Positions 27,489 to 36,601 of a DNA stretch of 63,566 bases are shown here, one piece after another. Both the position numbers and the translations under genes were made by a program. The stretch is from Kiritimatiellia bacterium (GTDB taxonomy: Bacteria; Verrucomicrobiota; Kiritimatiellia; RFP12; UBA1067): contig JAFSTA010000089.1 of NCBI GenBank assembly GCA_017450695.1, positions 1 to 63,566 of the forward strand. The letters are read 5' to 3'. Below the pieces are notes generated by a model. It was not told the DNA's origin and made no database searches. It saw nothing but the letters and a program-made list of their open reading frames with translations. Each line of letters opens with the position of its first letter. The first letter of the stretch is position 1.

Positions 27489-28655
27489 ATGCAAAACGAA
27501 CACGTCTATCGGGAACTGTTGGAAAAGTTTGTCAAGCAATTCGGGAAGGAACCATCCGCCGTCGCGTACGCCCCCGGTCGCATCGAAGTGCTCGGCAACC
27601 ACACGGACTACAACGAGGGATTCGTCTTCTCGGCGGCAATCGACTGCGGCACCTTCTTCGCGGCGGCGCCCAGCGGTTCTTCCGAATGCCGGCTGGTGGC
27701 TGCCGACCTGATGCATGAAGTAGTCTTCGACCTGCACGACATTCGCCCCGACAAGGAAAACGACACCTGGCAGAACTACGTGAAGGGTACCTTCGCCGGA
27801 CTGATTGCGGGCCGTGACGTACAGGAGGGATTTCTGGGAATGTTCCTGGGGAATATCCCGTTGGGCAGCGGTCTCTCCTCCTCAGCCGCGCTGGAGATGT
27901 GTACGGGGCTTTGCCTTGCCAAGCTCTACGGGATCGCGGTCGAACCGGTTCCCCTCGCCAAGATCGGTCAGAAGGCGGAACACGAGTACGCCGGTTGCAA
28001 ATGCGGACTGCTCGACCAGATTTCCAGTCTGGCCGGCAAGGCGGGAATGCTGGTCAAGACGGATTTCCGTTCTTTGGTGTACGAGACGGTCAACATGGGC
28101 AAGGACGTCTGCTTCCTGATGTGCAACACGGTCAAGCACGAGCTGGTGAGCGGCGAGTACGACCAGCGCCGCGCCGCCTGCGAGGCGGCAGCCGCGCACT
28201 TCGCCAAGGAACTGCGCCACCCGGTCACCCATCTGCGCGACGTCTCAATGGCAGAGTGGGCAATCTACAAGCGTGGGCTGGACGAAACCGTCGCCAACCG
28301 CGCCGCGCACCCGATCGGCGAGGACGAGCGCGTCCTGCTGGGTGCGGAACGGCTGAAGCGAGGCGATCTCGCGGGATTCGGGCAACTCATGTTCGACTCC
28401 CACTACAGTTCCCGCTATCTCTTCGAAAACTCCTGCGAGGAACTGGATTTCGTGGTGGATGAGGCACGGAAAATTCCCGGCGTGTACGGGGCGCGACTCT
28501 CCGGAGGCGGATTCGGCGGCTCGGTCGTCGTACTGGTCAATCCGCGCGACGCGGAAACCGCATCCGTCGCATTGGCGAACGCATACAAGGCGAAGTACGG
28601 AACGCCCTGCAACGTCAGCGTGATCCACCCGTCGGACGGAGCGCACACGCTCTAG
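27489..28655 (+). CDS. galK: Galactokinase
   Basis: This 388-aa GHMP kinase phosphorylates galactose to galactose 1-phosphate, the first step of the Leloir pathway. It has the galactose-binding box PGRIEVLGNHTDYNEG, the ATP loop LGSGLSSSAALE, the catalytic Asp region CGLLDQISSLAGK and the C-terminal RLSGGGFGGSVVVLV. It is full length. It starts 15 bases after the mutase gene with GGGAGAG upstream. galT and galE are not in the window. Confidence 0.93.
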   Translation: MQNEHVYRELLEKFVKQFGKEPSAVAYAPGRIEVLGNHTDYNEGFVFSAAIDCGTFFAAAPSGSSECRLVAADLMHEVVFDLHDIRPDKENDTWQNYVKGTFAGLIAGRDVQEGFLGMFLGNIPLGSGLSSSAALEMCTGLCLAKLYGIAVEPVPLAKIGQKAEHEYAGCKCGLLDQISSLAGKAGMLVKTDFRSLVYETVNMGKDVCFLMCNTVKHELVSGEYDQRRAACEAAAAHFAKELRHPVTHLRDVSMAEWAIYKRGLDETVANRAAHPIGEDERVLLGAERLKRGDLAGFGQLMFDSHYSSRYLFENSCEELDFVVDEARKIPGVYGARLSGGGFGGSVVVLVNPRDAETASVALANAYKAKYGTPCNVSVIHPSDGAHTL

Positions 28656-28696
28656 TCCCATCCCTTTCTACAACCACACACTTAGAGGTAACAACG

Positions 28697-30094
28697 ATGA
28701 CTCAAACGAAAGCAACCAAGACAACCGTCCAGATGATCCCGTTCAGACGGTCCTTCATCTCTCCTTTCAAGGTTCTGAATGAAGTGCGGACAGCCGCGCT
28801 CTCCGGTACAACGGACGCCGTCTTTGCCGTCGCGCTGGAACGGGAGAACGGATACATCTCTCGCTACGATCTTCCCCTGCCCGCCAAGGCGGCGGATCGT
28901 CCCGAAGTTCAGCAACTCTGCGAACGTATCGTGAAATTCCTGCTTTGGTCGTCGGGCGGCTGGAAAATCATGATTTCCGGACCGCGTAAAATCTGCGCGA
29001 AAATCAAGGCCGACTACACGCTCGGCGGGACTCGGGATTTCGACGTCCAGTTCATGAGTAAGGTTTACAAAAAGCCGTTGGTCGTACAGATCAAGGCTCT
29101 CTCGCAGTTGCCTCAGACGTATGAGCGCGCCCTCCTGGTTGACACGAAAAACAACGGGTACCGGATCGGCTTCGACCTCGGCGCAAGCGATTTCAAAATC
29201 AGCGCGTTGAAAAAGGGCAAGGTCGTCTTCAGCAAGGAGTTTCCGTGGGATCCTCGCAATCAGGCGAACCCGGACTACCATTACCAGATGTTGAACGAAG
29301 GGCTGAAAGAGGCGGCATCCACCCTTCCCCGTGTCGATGCGATCGGCGGTAGCACGGCGGGTGTGGTAATCGATAACCATTTGCAGATCGCCTCCCTCTT
29401 CCGTGCAGTGGAAGAGAAGAACCCGCAGCGTTTTGCGGATGCGCAGAACATCTTCGAGCGTCTGCAAAAGGAATGGAACGTCCCGATTGAAGTCGCCAAT
29501 GACGGCGATGTCACCGCACTGACCGGATTGATGACGATGGGCAAGAAGGGAATGCTGGGAATCGCGATGGGATCGAGCGAGGCTGCCGGGTTCATCGACC
29601 GCAAGGGATGCCTCACGGGACGCCTCTCGGAACTCGCCTTTGCGCCAGTTGACCTGTCGCTCTCCGCGCCCGCCGACGAATGGTCGGGGGACAGAGGCGT
29701 GGGGGCACTCGCCTTCTCGCAACAGGCGGTGAACTACATCGCGACAAAGAGAGGAATCAAGTTCCCCCGTACGATGCCTCTGCCCGAAAGGCTGAAGGTT
29801 GTTCAACAGAAACTTACGGAGTCCAACTCGGATATCTATGGGATTTACCAGACAATCGGTCTCCTGCTGGGATATTCCATCCCCTGGTATCGTGAATTCT
29901 ACGGATTCGACAACCTGATGATTCTGGGACGAGTCACCTCTGGAAACGGTGGCATCATCATCATGGAAACCGCCCGCATGATTCTGGAAGACCGCTTCCC
30001 GGAACTCTTCGAGCAGGTGGATATTTTCATGCCGGATGAAAAGGCCCGCCGCCTCGGACAATCCGTAGCTGCCGCCTCCCTGCCGGAAATCTAG
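28697..30094 (+). CDS. ROK-like sugar kinase/ASKHA-fold protein
   Basis: This 465-aa protein has an N-terminal domain of about 150 residues of unknown type. An ASKHA nucleotide-binding fold follows: phosphate 1 loop IGFDLGASDFKISALKKG, VDAIGGSTAGVV, EVANDGDVTALTG (the ROK catalytic Asp region) and GMGSSEAAGFID-like IAMGSSEAAGFI. It lacks an obvious ROK zinc motif. A cytoplasmic hexose kinase role fits its place after the mutase and galactokinase genes, 41 bases behind galK, but it could be a sugar-sensing protein instead. AGAGGTAAC precedes the start. Confidence 0.65.
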   Translation: MTQTKATKTTVQMIPFRRSFISPFKVLNEVRTAALSGTTDAVFAVALERENGYISRYDLPLPAKAADRPEVQQLCERIVKFLLWSSGGWKIMISGPRKICAKIKADYTLGGTRDFDVQFMSKVYKKPLVVQIKALSQLPQTYERALLVDTKNNGYRIGFDLGASDFKISALKKGKVVFSKEFPWDPRNQANPDYHYQMLNEGLKEAASTLPRVDAIGGSTAGVVIDNHLQIASLFRAVEEKNPQRFADAQNIFERLQKEWNVPIEVANDGDVTALTGLMTMGKKGMLGIAMGSSEAAGFIDRKGCLTGRLSELAFAPVDLSLSAPADEWSGDRGVGALAFSQQAVNYIATKRGIKFPRTMPLPERLKVVQQKLTESNSDIYGIYQTIGLLLGYSIPWYREFYGFDNLMILGRVTSGNGGIIIMETARMILEDRFPELFEQVDIFMPDEKARRLGQSVAAASLPEI

Positions 30095-30152
30095 TTTGGA
30101 CACAGATTCCTCGTTTGGGTTCTCACGTAGCGGCACCGAAGGGCGCTGGCAT

Positions 30153-30182
30153 ATTCCGTGTGTTCCGTGTATTCCGTGGTTA
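30153..30182 (+). repeat. Period-9 TTCCGTG repeat, copy 2
   Basis: ATTCCGTGTGTTCCGTGTAT and following bases. It is preceded at 30105-30127 by GATTCCTCGTTTGGGTTCTC, which recurs at 60233-60256. Confidence 0.7.
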
Positions 30183-30249
30183 TTTTACTTGGATACTGGA
30201 AACAATGGCAACCTTGTACCTTCCCCGCCTCGCCCCTCGACAGGACAAT

Positions 30250-30281
30250 GAAAAAACGGCGCGTTGTTTCCAACGCGCCGT
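30250..30281 (-). terminator. Terminator of the envelope operon
   Basis: ACGGCGCGTTG (30256-30266), loop TTTC, CAACGCGCCGT (30271-30281). On the minus strand the 11-bp stem is followed by a run of six T, just after the end of the CsgG-like gene. Confidence 0.85.
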
Positions 30282-30294
30282 CTGTCTGCCGCCG

Positions 30295-31560
30295 TTATTT
30301 GAACGGGGCCAGGATGCCGCCCTGCGGCGTGGCACGGAACATGGTTCCGGACGGAGGGGGTGGGTCGGTGGGAGGGGGGCCGTCCGGACGGCGTACACAG
30401 CAGCCGATCTGGATCGTCCCGATGTCTCCGGAAAGCAGGTTCGCATAGCTGACCTTCGGCAACACCTTCGTGATTTGGATCGTCCCGAGCGGGATTTCCA
30501 TCTTGCCGAGGCTCTCCCCGTTCATCGGATCGAGAATCTCTTTCCCGAAGGTATAGACGACCATCGTCTCGCCGGGGCTCAAGGACTTGCCGCCCTGATT
30601 GAGTACGATCATCCCGGTTCCCTTATCGACATCCGCGACCAGGAACGGCAGGATATTGCTCATCATGCCGTCGGCGATGTCGGAGGCCGCCAGCTGCATC
30701 AGCACCTGCGCAGACTCGTCTGCGGAGCGTCCTCCTGCCGCAAGCGCGGAGTCGATGGTGATGGTATCCGCCCACTTCAGCTGCCCCGTGGGGGCGAGCA
30801 GGACGCGGTAGGAAACCGAGCAGACCGGCGCATTGGGCGCGGCGGTGTTCTGCCCCGTGAAGGGGTTGAGCACACCGGTCGGTGTCTCCATAAACGTCAC
30901 CTCCGCGCAGAGAAGATAGTCCGTCGCGAGCAACTGGTTGAGCCGTCCGAAGTCCTGCTGGGAGGCGTTCGGTCCGGAAATGCGGGCCAGTTCCGCCTGA
31001 ACTTCCGTGTCGTACTTGCGGTCCAGCATCGTGAACTTGCGCGTCTGCGTCAGCTGTTCCGCCAGCGAGTTCTGGAGCATGTCCAGCAAGACGCCGGTCT
31101 GGAACTCCTTGCCCGCCACGAAGACGGTCTTCTGCTTCGTCATGAACGGCGAGATCGCCATCCGGCGGCGCAGGTTGGGATCGTTCCCGACGATGTACTG
31201 CCCGTAGATCCGGACGGAAACCGTCGATTCCCACTTCCCGCTCTGCGGGTTCCGTTCACAGGAGACGACATCGAATCCTTGGATGACACCCTTGGCGTCC
31301 AATGCCATCTGCTGCTTCAGCGAATCGGAGATCGAGAACGAACTGGATTCCTGCTGGGTGGTGATCTGCGAACGCTTCTGGATATTCACGTTCATCCCGC
31401 ATTTCGACATAACCGCCTTCTGGACCGCCACGGCAACCGCTTCCTCGGCGGAATTGCCGGTCCCTTCGACCGCCACGGTTTGAATACTGCCCTCGTTCTG
31501 AGCGAACGCCACCACGGCGGCGGAGAGGGCAAGCGCAATCAGTTGATACAGTTTTTTCAT
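30295..31560 (-). CDS. Exported CsgG-like protein
   Basis: This 421-aa protein has a signal peptide (MKKLYQLIALALSAAVVAFA). Residues of about 25-120 resemble an FlgT/LPP20-like N-terminal domain (VAVEGTGNSAEEAVAVAVQ). Residues of about 130-300 resemble the CsgG/LpoB-type nucleotide-binding-like fold (FQTGVLLDMLQNSLAEQLTQ, FTMLDRKYDTEVQAELA). The C-terminus has a Pro-rich stretch. CsgG relatives form or regulate outer-membrane assemblies. It is the last gene of the six-gene envelope operon and has a terminator directly after it. Confidence 0.65.
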   Translation of the reverse strand: MKKLYQLIALALSAAVVAFAQNEGSIQTVAVEGTGNSAEEAVAVAVQKAVMSKCGMNVNIQKRSQITTQQESSSFSISDSLKQQMALDAKGVIQGFDVVSCERNPQSGKWESTVSVRIYGQYIVGNDPNLRRRMAISPFMTKQKTVFVAGKEFQTGVLLDMLQNSLAEQLTQTRKFTMLDRKYDTEVQAELARISGPNASQQDFGRLNQLLATDYLLCAEVTFMETPTGVLNPFTGQNTAAPNAPVCSVSYRVLLAPTGQLKWADTITIDSALAAGGRSADESAQVLMQLAASDIADGMMSNILPFLVADVDKGTGMIVLNQGGKSLSPGETMVVYTFGKEILDPMNGESLGKMEIPLGTIQITKVLPKVSYANLLSGDIGTIQIGCCVRRPDGPPPTDPPPPSGTMFRATPQGGILAPFK

Positions 31561-31578
31561 TCTGGTTTCTCCCTTGGG

Positions 31579-32970
31579 CTAGAAGTCATAATTCTTGCCG
31601 CGACGGATTCCGGCCGGTCCCGGCTGGTTGACCGCGGGTGCAGGAACCTGCACAGCAGGTTTCGGGCGTTCGATGATCCGCTTCATGGCTTCATACTGCC
31701 CGAAGCTCCACATCCGAACCACGACCGCCAGCTTGTGTCCGTTGGCCGGGTGCACGACCACCTTCTTGCAGACCGTGCTGCGTCCGATCATCGTGTCCTG
31801 CCCGGCGGTTTCCGAAGACTTCGACACGCGGTCAATGTACTCCTGGACCTTGACCTCGGAGGGCACGCCGTTTTCGTCAAACAGGGCATCGCGGATCTTG
31901 TCCTCGCTTTTCTCCGATTCCTTCAACAGGGTGACCGAGCTGTTGATGAACATGGTCAGGTTCTCGTTGGCGATCGCCTCCGCCTGTTCCATCGCGTGAT
32001 CCATCGCCGCCTCTGCCTCGTCCGCATCGGTCCCCGTGTAGGCGGAACCCCACTGCCCGAAGCTCAGCAGCGCAGGCGTACCGTTCTTGTCGAAGAACAT
32101 CCGGACACCGAACTGGGAGACCAGCTCGTCGTCGCTCGGGAGTGCCTCTTCCACCGAGATTCCCGCTTCCGGACGGGAGAGGAGCGGACGCTGCTTGTAC
32201 CGCAGGGCTTCCGCGATCAGTTCGGTATCCGTTCCGCCACGCAGCACGACACCCACGGCGTACTTGCCGTTCTCCGTCCAGCCTTCGAAAGTCTGGACTG
32301 CCAGAACGCCAGCCGACGCCCCCACCGCACGGTCCATCGATTTCTTCACCATCGTGTCCTGCAGGAGACGACGCTTCTCGACAACCGCTCCGACGGGAAC
32401 CTTTCCCATCTCGCGGAGCTTGGCATCCAGTTCCGCCTCTTGGAGCTGGTCTGCCTTTTCCGCGATACGATCCACCGTCGATTTGATGTCGGCAGACGGC
32501 ATCAACCGGTTGGATGAACGGTCGCTGAAAGTCTTCATCGACTGATTCGCTGTTTCCTTGCCGAACTTGTCCATCACATAGCCGAACAGAGCCTGCTGAT
32601 AGGCGCGTTCATACGCCATCGAGCGCGAACGGTCAAAGTTCGGATCGTTCACATTCGCCATCACGCCGGCAATCCCCTTCAGGTAAATCGCGCCGGACGG
32701 AGTCGGCTCACCAAGTTTGATGCCGGTTTCTTTCAGATAGGCATCGATATCTTGGGCGACCATTCCCTTCGCCGTCGGCTTGACATGCGTGGTGACCGCC
32801 TGGTTCACCTCCTTCACGGCTTCCGCCGGAATCTGCGCTTCAACAGCTACTCCAGCCGCCGCGATGGCCTGGATGGGTGTGAGTTGCTGAACGGGAGCGG
32901 CCTCCTGCGCGTGTGCCATACCGGCAAGTGCCGTCAAGCCGAACAGGGAAACAGTCAATACGTTTTTCAT
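31579..32970 (-). CDS. DUF6844-like exported protein
   Basis: This 463-aa protein has the signal peptide MKNVLTVSLFGLTALAGMAHA. It is mostly helical, with repeated Ala/Glu/Gln-rich segments (YERAYQQALFGYVMDKFG, DEAEAAMDHAMEQAEAIANE) and a C-terminal conserved strand region (GHKLAVVVRMWSFGQYEAM). It resembles the DUF6844 proteins found next to CsgG/LpoB-like genes, which are of unknown function. It lies 18 bases upstream of the CsgG-like gene and 129 bases behind lpoB, a gap that contains a period-9 repeat. Confidence 0.6.
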   Translation of the reverse strand: MKNVLTVSLFGLTALAGMAHAQEAAPVQQLTPIQAIAAAGVAVEAQIPAEAVKEVNQAVTTHVKPTAKGMVAQDIDAYLKETGIKLGEPTPSGAIYLKGIAGVMANVNDPNFDRSRSMAYERAYQQALFGYVMDKFGKETANQSMKTFSDRSSNRLMPSADIKSTVDRIAEKADQLQEAELDAKLREMGKVPVGAVVEKRRLLQDTMVKKSMDRAVGASAGVLAVQTFEGWTENGKYAVGVVLRGGTDTELIAEALRYKQRPLLSRPEAGISVEEALPSDDELVSQFGVRMFFDKNGTPALLSFGQWGSAYTGTDADEAEAAMDHAMEQAEAIANENLTMFINSSVTLLKESEKSEDKIRDALFDENGVPSEVKVQEYIDRVSKSSETAGQDTMIGRSTVCKKVVVHPANGHKLAVVVRMWSFGQYEAMKRIIERPKPAVQVPAPAVNQPGPAGIRRGKNYDF

Positions 32971-33057
32971 GCTTCAAAACCTTCCTTGTAATGTGTGAAT
33001 GATTCGTTAGTTTTCGTTCTCCACTGAATACACGGAAAATCGTTGGGAACATTCTGA

Positions 33058-33086
33058 TTCCGTGAACTCCGTGTATTCCGTGGTTT
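33058..33086 (+). repeat. Period-9 TTCCGTG repeat, copy 3 (inside an operon)
   Basis: ATTCCGTGAACTCCGTGTAT and following bases, in the gap between the LpoB-like and DUF6844-like genes. A partial inverse unit (GAATACACGGAA) lies at about 33026-33037. Confidence 0.7.
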
Positions 33087-33099
33087 TGAAATAACCTCG

Positions 33100-33648
33100 T
33101 TAGTAAATGGCGTTCCGGTCGGCACGCTTGCCGATGAAGACGCGCTTCTGCCAAAGCTCGACACCCGTCGCCGTCTCGATGAGGTGGAGGTTCAGGTTGT
33201 ACTCGATCTGGCGGTCATGGTTGTCCATGAACAGCGTGCGAGAGGTGATCTCGCCGATCACAACCAGCTGCGGCTTCGCTGCCGTCTGCGCGTACCGGGC
33301 GACATCCGGATTGAAAATCAGGCACTTGCCGCTGTTGGTCAGCTCTTCGCAGAGACTGGTGTGCAACGCGCCGGAGAGCGCGCCGGTATCGCGTCCGCGA
33401 CTGGTCGTGTCATCCTTGATCGGCATCACGTTGACAAGCCAGCGTCCGCCATCCGCCCGCTGCAGACGCCCCACGCTCAGCATGGAATTGACCGCCTTTG
33501 CGAGACTGCGGTTGATGTCGCGGTAATCGAATCCGGCAATGGCGCCAGCCTGGTCATTCATCTCGTCGATGTTGGTCGTCGGCGTACGGCAGCCCGTCAA
33601 CGCGGTCAGCGCCACCAGCCCTGCAATCAAAAACATCTGTGTCTTCAC
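33100..33648 (-). CDS. lpoB: LpoB-like lipoprotein (penicillin-binding protein activator)
   Basis: This 182-aa outer-membrane lipoprotein has lipobox LTALTGC with Cys20. The LpoB fold follows: a GFDYRDINRSLAKAVNSML helix, VMPIKDDTTSRGRDTGALS and LVVIGEITSRTLFMDN. In enterobacteria LpoB reaches through the wall to activate the peptidoglycan synthase PBP1b. The partner here is not in the window. The start is GTG with AAGGAG upstream. In E. coli the neighbour ycfL is linked in the same way. Confidence 0.8.
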   Translation of the reverse strand: MKTQMFLIAGLVALTALTGCRTPTTNIDEMNDQAGAIAGFDYRDINRSLAKAVNSMLSVGRLQRADGGRWLVNVMPIKDDTTSRGRDTGALSGALHTSLCEELTNSGKCLIFNPDVARYAQTAAKPQLVVIGEITSRTLFMDNHDRQIEYNLNLHLIETATGVELWQKRVFIGKRADRNAIY

Positions 33649-33702
33649 TCGTTTTCTCCTTCCGTTGATGGAATATTCGCCACGCGGGCGAGGTTTTCCA
33701 AA

Positions 33703-34104
33703 TTATTTTCCCCATTCGATGTAGAGGCGGAAATTGCGGACGTCCGCACGCGGGGAAGTCACCTTGAAGGAGGTGATTCCCTGGGGCATGATCGAGGCAA
33801 ACTGCCACGACGAAACCAGCGAGTCGAACTGGATTCCGTCGTCATCCACCCAGATGACGCGGTATTTGAACGGCAGGACGGAACGGGTCACGTTCTGCAC
33901 CGTCGCCTGAATCGTCAGGTGGTCGGAAAGCCCCGGCGCGACGCGCACGTCGTTCACGACGAGCTGTCCCCGGATGTTGTCCGCCACGATGATGCGGGGA
34001 TCCAGCGGCGGATTCTGCAACGGGGCGACACACCCCGCCAAGGCGCCAGCCGTTCCAACGACCAGCAATCCGCGCATGAACTCTTTACGTGTGAATGTCT
34101 TCAT
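33703..34104 (-). CDS. YcfL-family lipoprotein
   Basis: This 133-aa protein has an N-terminus with a Tat-like or lipoprotein signal and a lipobox ending GALAGC (Cys25). A single beta-sandwich domain (VADNIRGQLVVNDVRVAPG, RVIWVDDDGIQF, SFKVTSPRADVRNFRLYI) is typical of YcfL/DUF1425. The function is unknown. It sits directly upstream of lpoB, the same pairing as in gammaproteobacteria. AAAGGATAC precedes the start. Confidence 0.75.
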   Translation of the reverse strand: MKTFTRKEFMRGLLVVGTAGALAGCVAPLQNPPLDPRIIVADNIRGQLVVNDVRVAPGLSDHLTIQATVQNVTRSVLPFKYRVIWVDDDGIQFDSLVSSWQFASIMPQGITSFKVTSPRADVRNFRLYIEWGK

Positions 34105-34116
34105 CTTGTATCCTTT

Positions 34117-35574
34117 CTATTGCTTGTTTGAAAAGGTGATAAACTGGACGGAGGGTGACGCCGGCTGCGCGGGATAACGCACCACGACAATCGCGTTCTG
34201 GCATTGCGGCATCGGGATCGGAATCTCCCGAAAGTCCGTCCGGAGCACCAGCGTCTCGCCCGGTCGGAACGGGACGCGCTGGCAAAGCACCCGCTTCGGC
34301 AACGCACTCCACGACCGCACGTCCGCCCCCATCGAGGCGGCGGCATAAGCCGCCACGCCCACTTGCGCGAGAAACCACAATCCCCTGTTCTTGTCATCGC
34401 GCCGCGCGGCTTCCGCCAGAACGATCTGCGGCAGGGTCCGCAAGACCAGGCGGACGACCTCGCGTGAAATCGCGCCCCGCATGAAGATGTCGAACTCCGT
34501 CTTCACCAGGTGATCCACATCCATAATCTGCTCCAGCTCCAACGGACCTACCCCGCCCGCCGAAACCGAATACCGCGAGGAGGCGACCGATCGCCCGACC
34601 AGCTTCGGGAAAGCCATCCCCGTGTAGAGGATGTGGTGCTGCATCGGAATCAGACCGAGCGGCAGGTGGATCTTGACCTCGTCGCGGATCGGGCACAACC
34701 CGTCCTCCACGTAAATCCACGCCTGGCCTTGCGGCTTGACGCCCTTCTCGTACTCGGCGAAGTCACGCGCCGCCAGTGCGGAACCGGGCAAAGCTCCCGA
34801 GATCTGCTTCAGGTCGCCACGCGCATTGTCGCCGTTCAGCCAACGGAAAACACCGCGCACATGGCAGGCGTAGGTGTTGAAGTAGTCTCCTTGGGACAAC
34901 TGCGTGAGAACCTCTTCCTGGCTCACCTGAAGTCCACGGTCGTAACCGCACTGTTCCTGAATCGACGCCGCCAGTTGCGGCGAGGAGAGAATCGACGCGC
35001 TCAGGCTGTTATACTGCTCCTGCTTGCCCTGCGTGTGAGAACTCGCCTCATTCCGCAGTTTTTCTTCCGCCTGGGCAATCTGCTTCCGGTAGGTGTCGAG
35101 GAACTTGTCCTGCCATTCCCCCGCACGGTTCAGCTCCACGCGCGCCTCGTCGTACCGTCCGGCGGACGCATAGTTCAACCCCTTGTAGAGACTGCAGAAA
35201 ATCCGTTCCTGCCCGTACCCCTCGTAGGGATAGGTCAAGTCGTTCGAGAGCGCCGCCACCGCGTGGCGTCCGCCCCGCGCCAGGGTGGATGAGGCATCGT
35301 AGAGAAGGAATCGATCCTCCGCGCGCTCCAGCGCGGACAGGCTTTCCGGCAACTTCAGCTGCCATTGCTGCGCGCTCGCCTCGTGAAGCTGCCAGCAGAG
35401 ACCGTCGCTGCGATTGTCCGTCGCAACATCCTTCACGACCGATTCCGCGGCCGTGTAGTTGCCCACGCTGACGGAGTTCGCGTACGACTGCAACCGTTGC
35501 TTCGTCGTCATGCAACCGGTAAGCAGGGAAAGCGCTGCCGTCAGGAGGAGAGGCAAGGTGGATTGGCTTCGCAT
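34117..35574 (-). CDS. COG3014-like lipoprotein
   Basis: This 485-aa protein has lipobox LLTGC at Cys21. TPR-like helical repeats follow over about 30-290 (LPESLSALERAEDRFLLYD, YASAGRYDEARVELNRAGEW). A C-terminal beta-rich part (about 290-485) contains a hydrophobic helix (GLWFLAQVGVAAYAAASMG). It matches the COG3014 family, which co-occurs with YcfL and LpoB in other bacteria; its role in the envelope is unknown. The ATG at 35574 directly precedes the signal peptide. A longer frame to 35622 has no supporting ribosome binding site. Confidence 0.72.
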   Translation of the reverse strand: MRSQSTLPLLLTAALSLLTGCMTTKQRLQSYANSVSVGNYTAAESVVKDVATDNRSDGLCWQLHEASAQQWQLKLPESLSALERAEDRFLLYDASSTLARGGRHAVAALSNDLTYPYEGYGQERIFCSLYKGLNYASAGRYDEARVELNRAGEWQDKFLDTYRKQIAQAEEKLRNEASSHTQGKQEQYNSLSASILSSPQLAASIQEQCGYDRGLQVSQEEVLTQLSQGDYFNTYACHVRGVFRWLNGDNARGDLKQISGALPGSALAARDFAEYEKGVKPQGQAWIYVEDGLCPIRDEVKIHLPLGLIPMQHHILYTGMAFPKLVGRSVASSRYSVSAGGVGPLELEQIMDVDHLVKTEFDIFMRGAISREVVRLVLRTLPQIVLAEAARRDDKNRGLWFLAQVGVAAYAAASMGADVRSWSALPKRVLCQRVPFRPGETLVLRTDFREIPIPMPQCQNAIVVVRYPAQPASPSVQFITFSNKQ

Positions 35575-35631
35575 GATGCGGACTCCAGCCGCCGCCGGCA
35601 AGGAGGGAACCGGCGGCGGCATTCGTTGAGA

Positions 35632-36243
35632 TTAGAAGTGGCAGTTGATAATCGGGAAGAACGGCAGCTCCGAGTTGGGGATCACGTTCACCAGCCCGAT
35701 CTGCATCCCGCGGCAAGACCGCGCGTAGTTCACCAGCCCGATCTGAAGCCCCTCGAAATCCTCCGATCCGTTATAGACGCCGATCTGCAGGCCGCTCATC
35801 TGGCGGGCGTACTCGAACGCGCCGATCTGGATGCCGTCGCAGTAGTTGTTCACCACTTCCACCGCCCCGATCTGGATGCCGTAGGCGTCGCACTTGTCCT
35901 GGATGATCGGAGCGATCTGAAGCGCACGCGTGTTGCCGTTGACCACACTGTACAACGCCCCGATGTCGATACCGTCCATGTTCTCCACCTCACTGTGCAG
36001 GAGGTTCAGGCGAAGGCCGCCGACATCGACCCGTCCGGGCGGCAACTGCGCCGCGCCCACGATCCCGAGCACGAACGGCGTGTAGTAGCCGTGCCCGATG
36101 GTCGGGTGCGCCGTCGGCAGGTCACTTGCCGGTGGCACCTGATAGGTAGGCTGCACCTGATTGCTGTAAATAATCTGCGGCGCGGCAAACGCCGTGCTGA
36201 GACCGCAAGCCAGAACGGAAAGAAAACCAATCAAACGTTTCAT
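35632..36243 (-). CDS. Exported surface-repeat (LA_2272-like) protein
   Basis: This 203-aa protein has the signal peptide MKRLIGFLSVLACGLSTAFA. After a linker come about six short tandem repeats of the pattern x-G-x-Q-I-G-x-x-N/E (YGIQIGAVEVVNN, DGIQIGAFEYARQ, SGLQIGVYNGS, EGLQIGLVNYARS, RGMQIGLVNV), which form a beta-solenoid-like or barrel-like strand set seen in LA_2272 surface proteins. First gene of the envelope operon. AAAGGATTG precedes the ATG, and a good promoter lies 94 bases upstream. Confidence 0.7.
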   Translation of the reverse strand: MKRLIGFLSVLACGLSTAFAAPQIIYSNQVQPTYQVPPASDLPTAHPTIGHGYYTPFVLGIVGAAQLPPGRVDVGGLRLNLLHSEVENMDGIDIGALYSVVNGNTRALQIAPIIQDKCDAYGIQIGAVEVVNNYCDGIQIGAFEYARQMSGLQIGVYNGSEDFEGLQIGLVNYARSCRGMQIGLVNVIPNSELPFFPIINCHF

Positions 36244-36336
36244 AACGCAATCCTTTCACATGGTTGATATACACATATTGGGACAGGGAAACGGAATTTC
36301 CAAAAAAATTCACGCCTCTGTGCCAAAAACAGAAAT

Positions 36337-36365
36337 AGTATCGCATAGAACCATACTGAGGTCAA
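36337..36365 (-). promoter_or_regulatory. Promoter of the six-gene envelope operon
   Basis: On the minus strand TTGACC (36365-36360), a 17-base spacer and GATACT (36342-36337). The rest of 36366-36601 shows no gene. Confidence 0.65.
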
Positions 36366-36601
36366 GCCACCATGTTCAAGCGGGGCGACCGCCAGCGTGT
36401 TATGCGTGTTAGCCGGTGACGCATGTTGAGCCAGTTGAGAGGCTGACATTCGAAAGTGATCGAACGCCCCCTTGACAAGCGACGTACGTCAAGCGGGAAG
36501 AGGACATACGAACAGCTTCCACGAATCGCTTCTCAACTGGTGAGTGGCGGTATTGGCCAACGGAAAAGAGGATGAATTCCAGAGATTCGCTGGAACTCCA
36601 G

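Noticed and set aside
30115-32517. Plus-strand frame of 800 codons opposite the envelope operon
   Set aside because: It spans two minus-strand genes and their terminator and has no recognisable domain.
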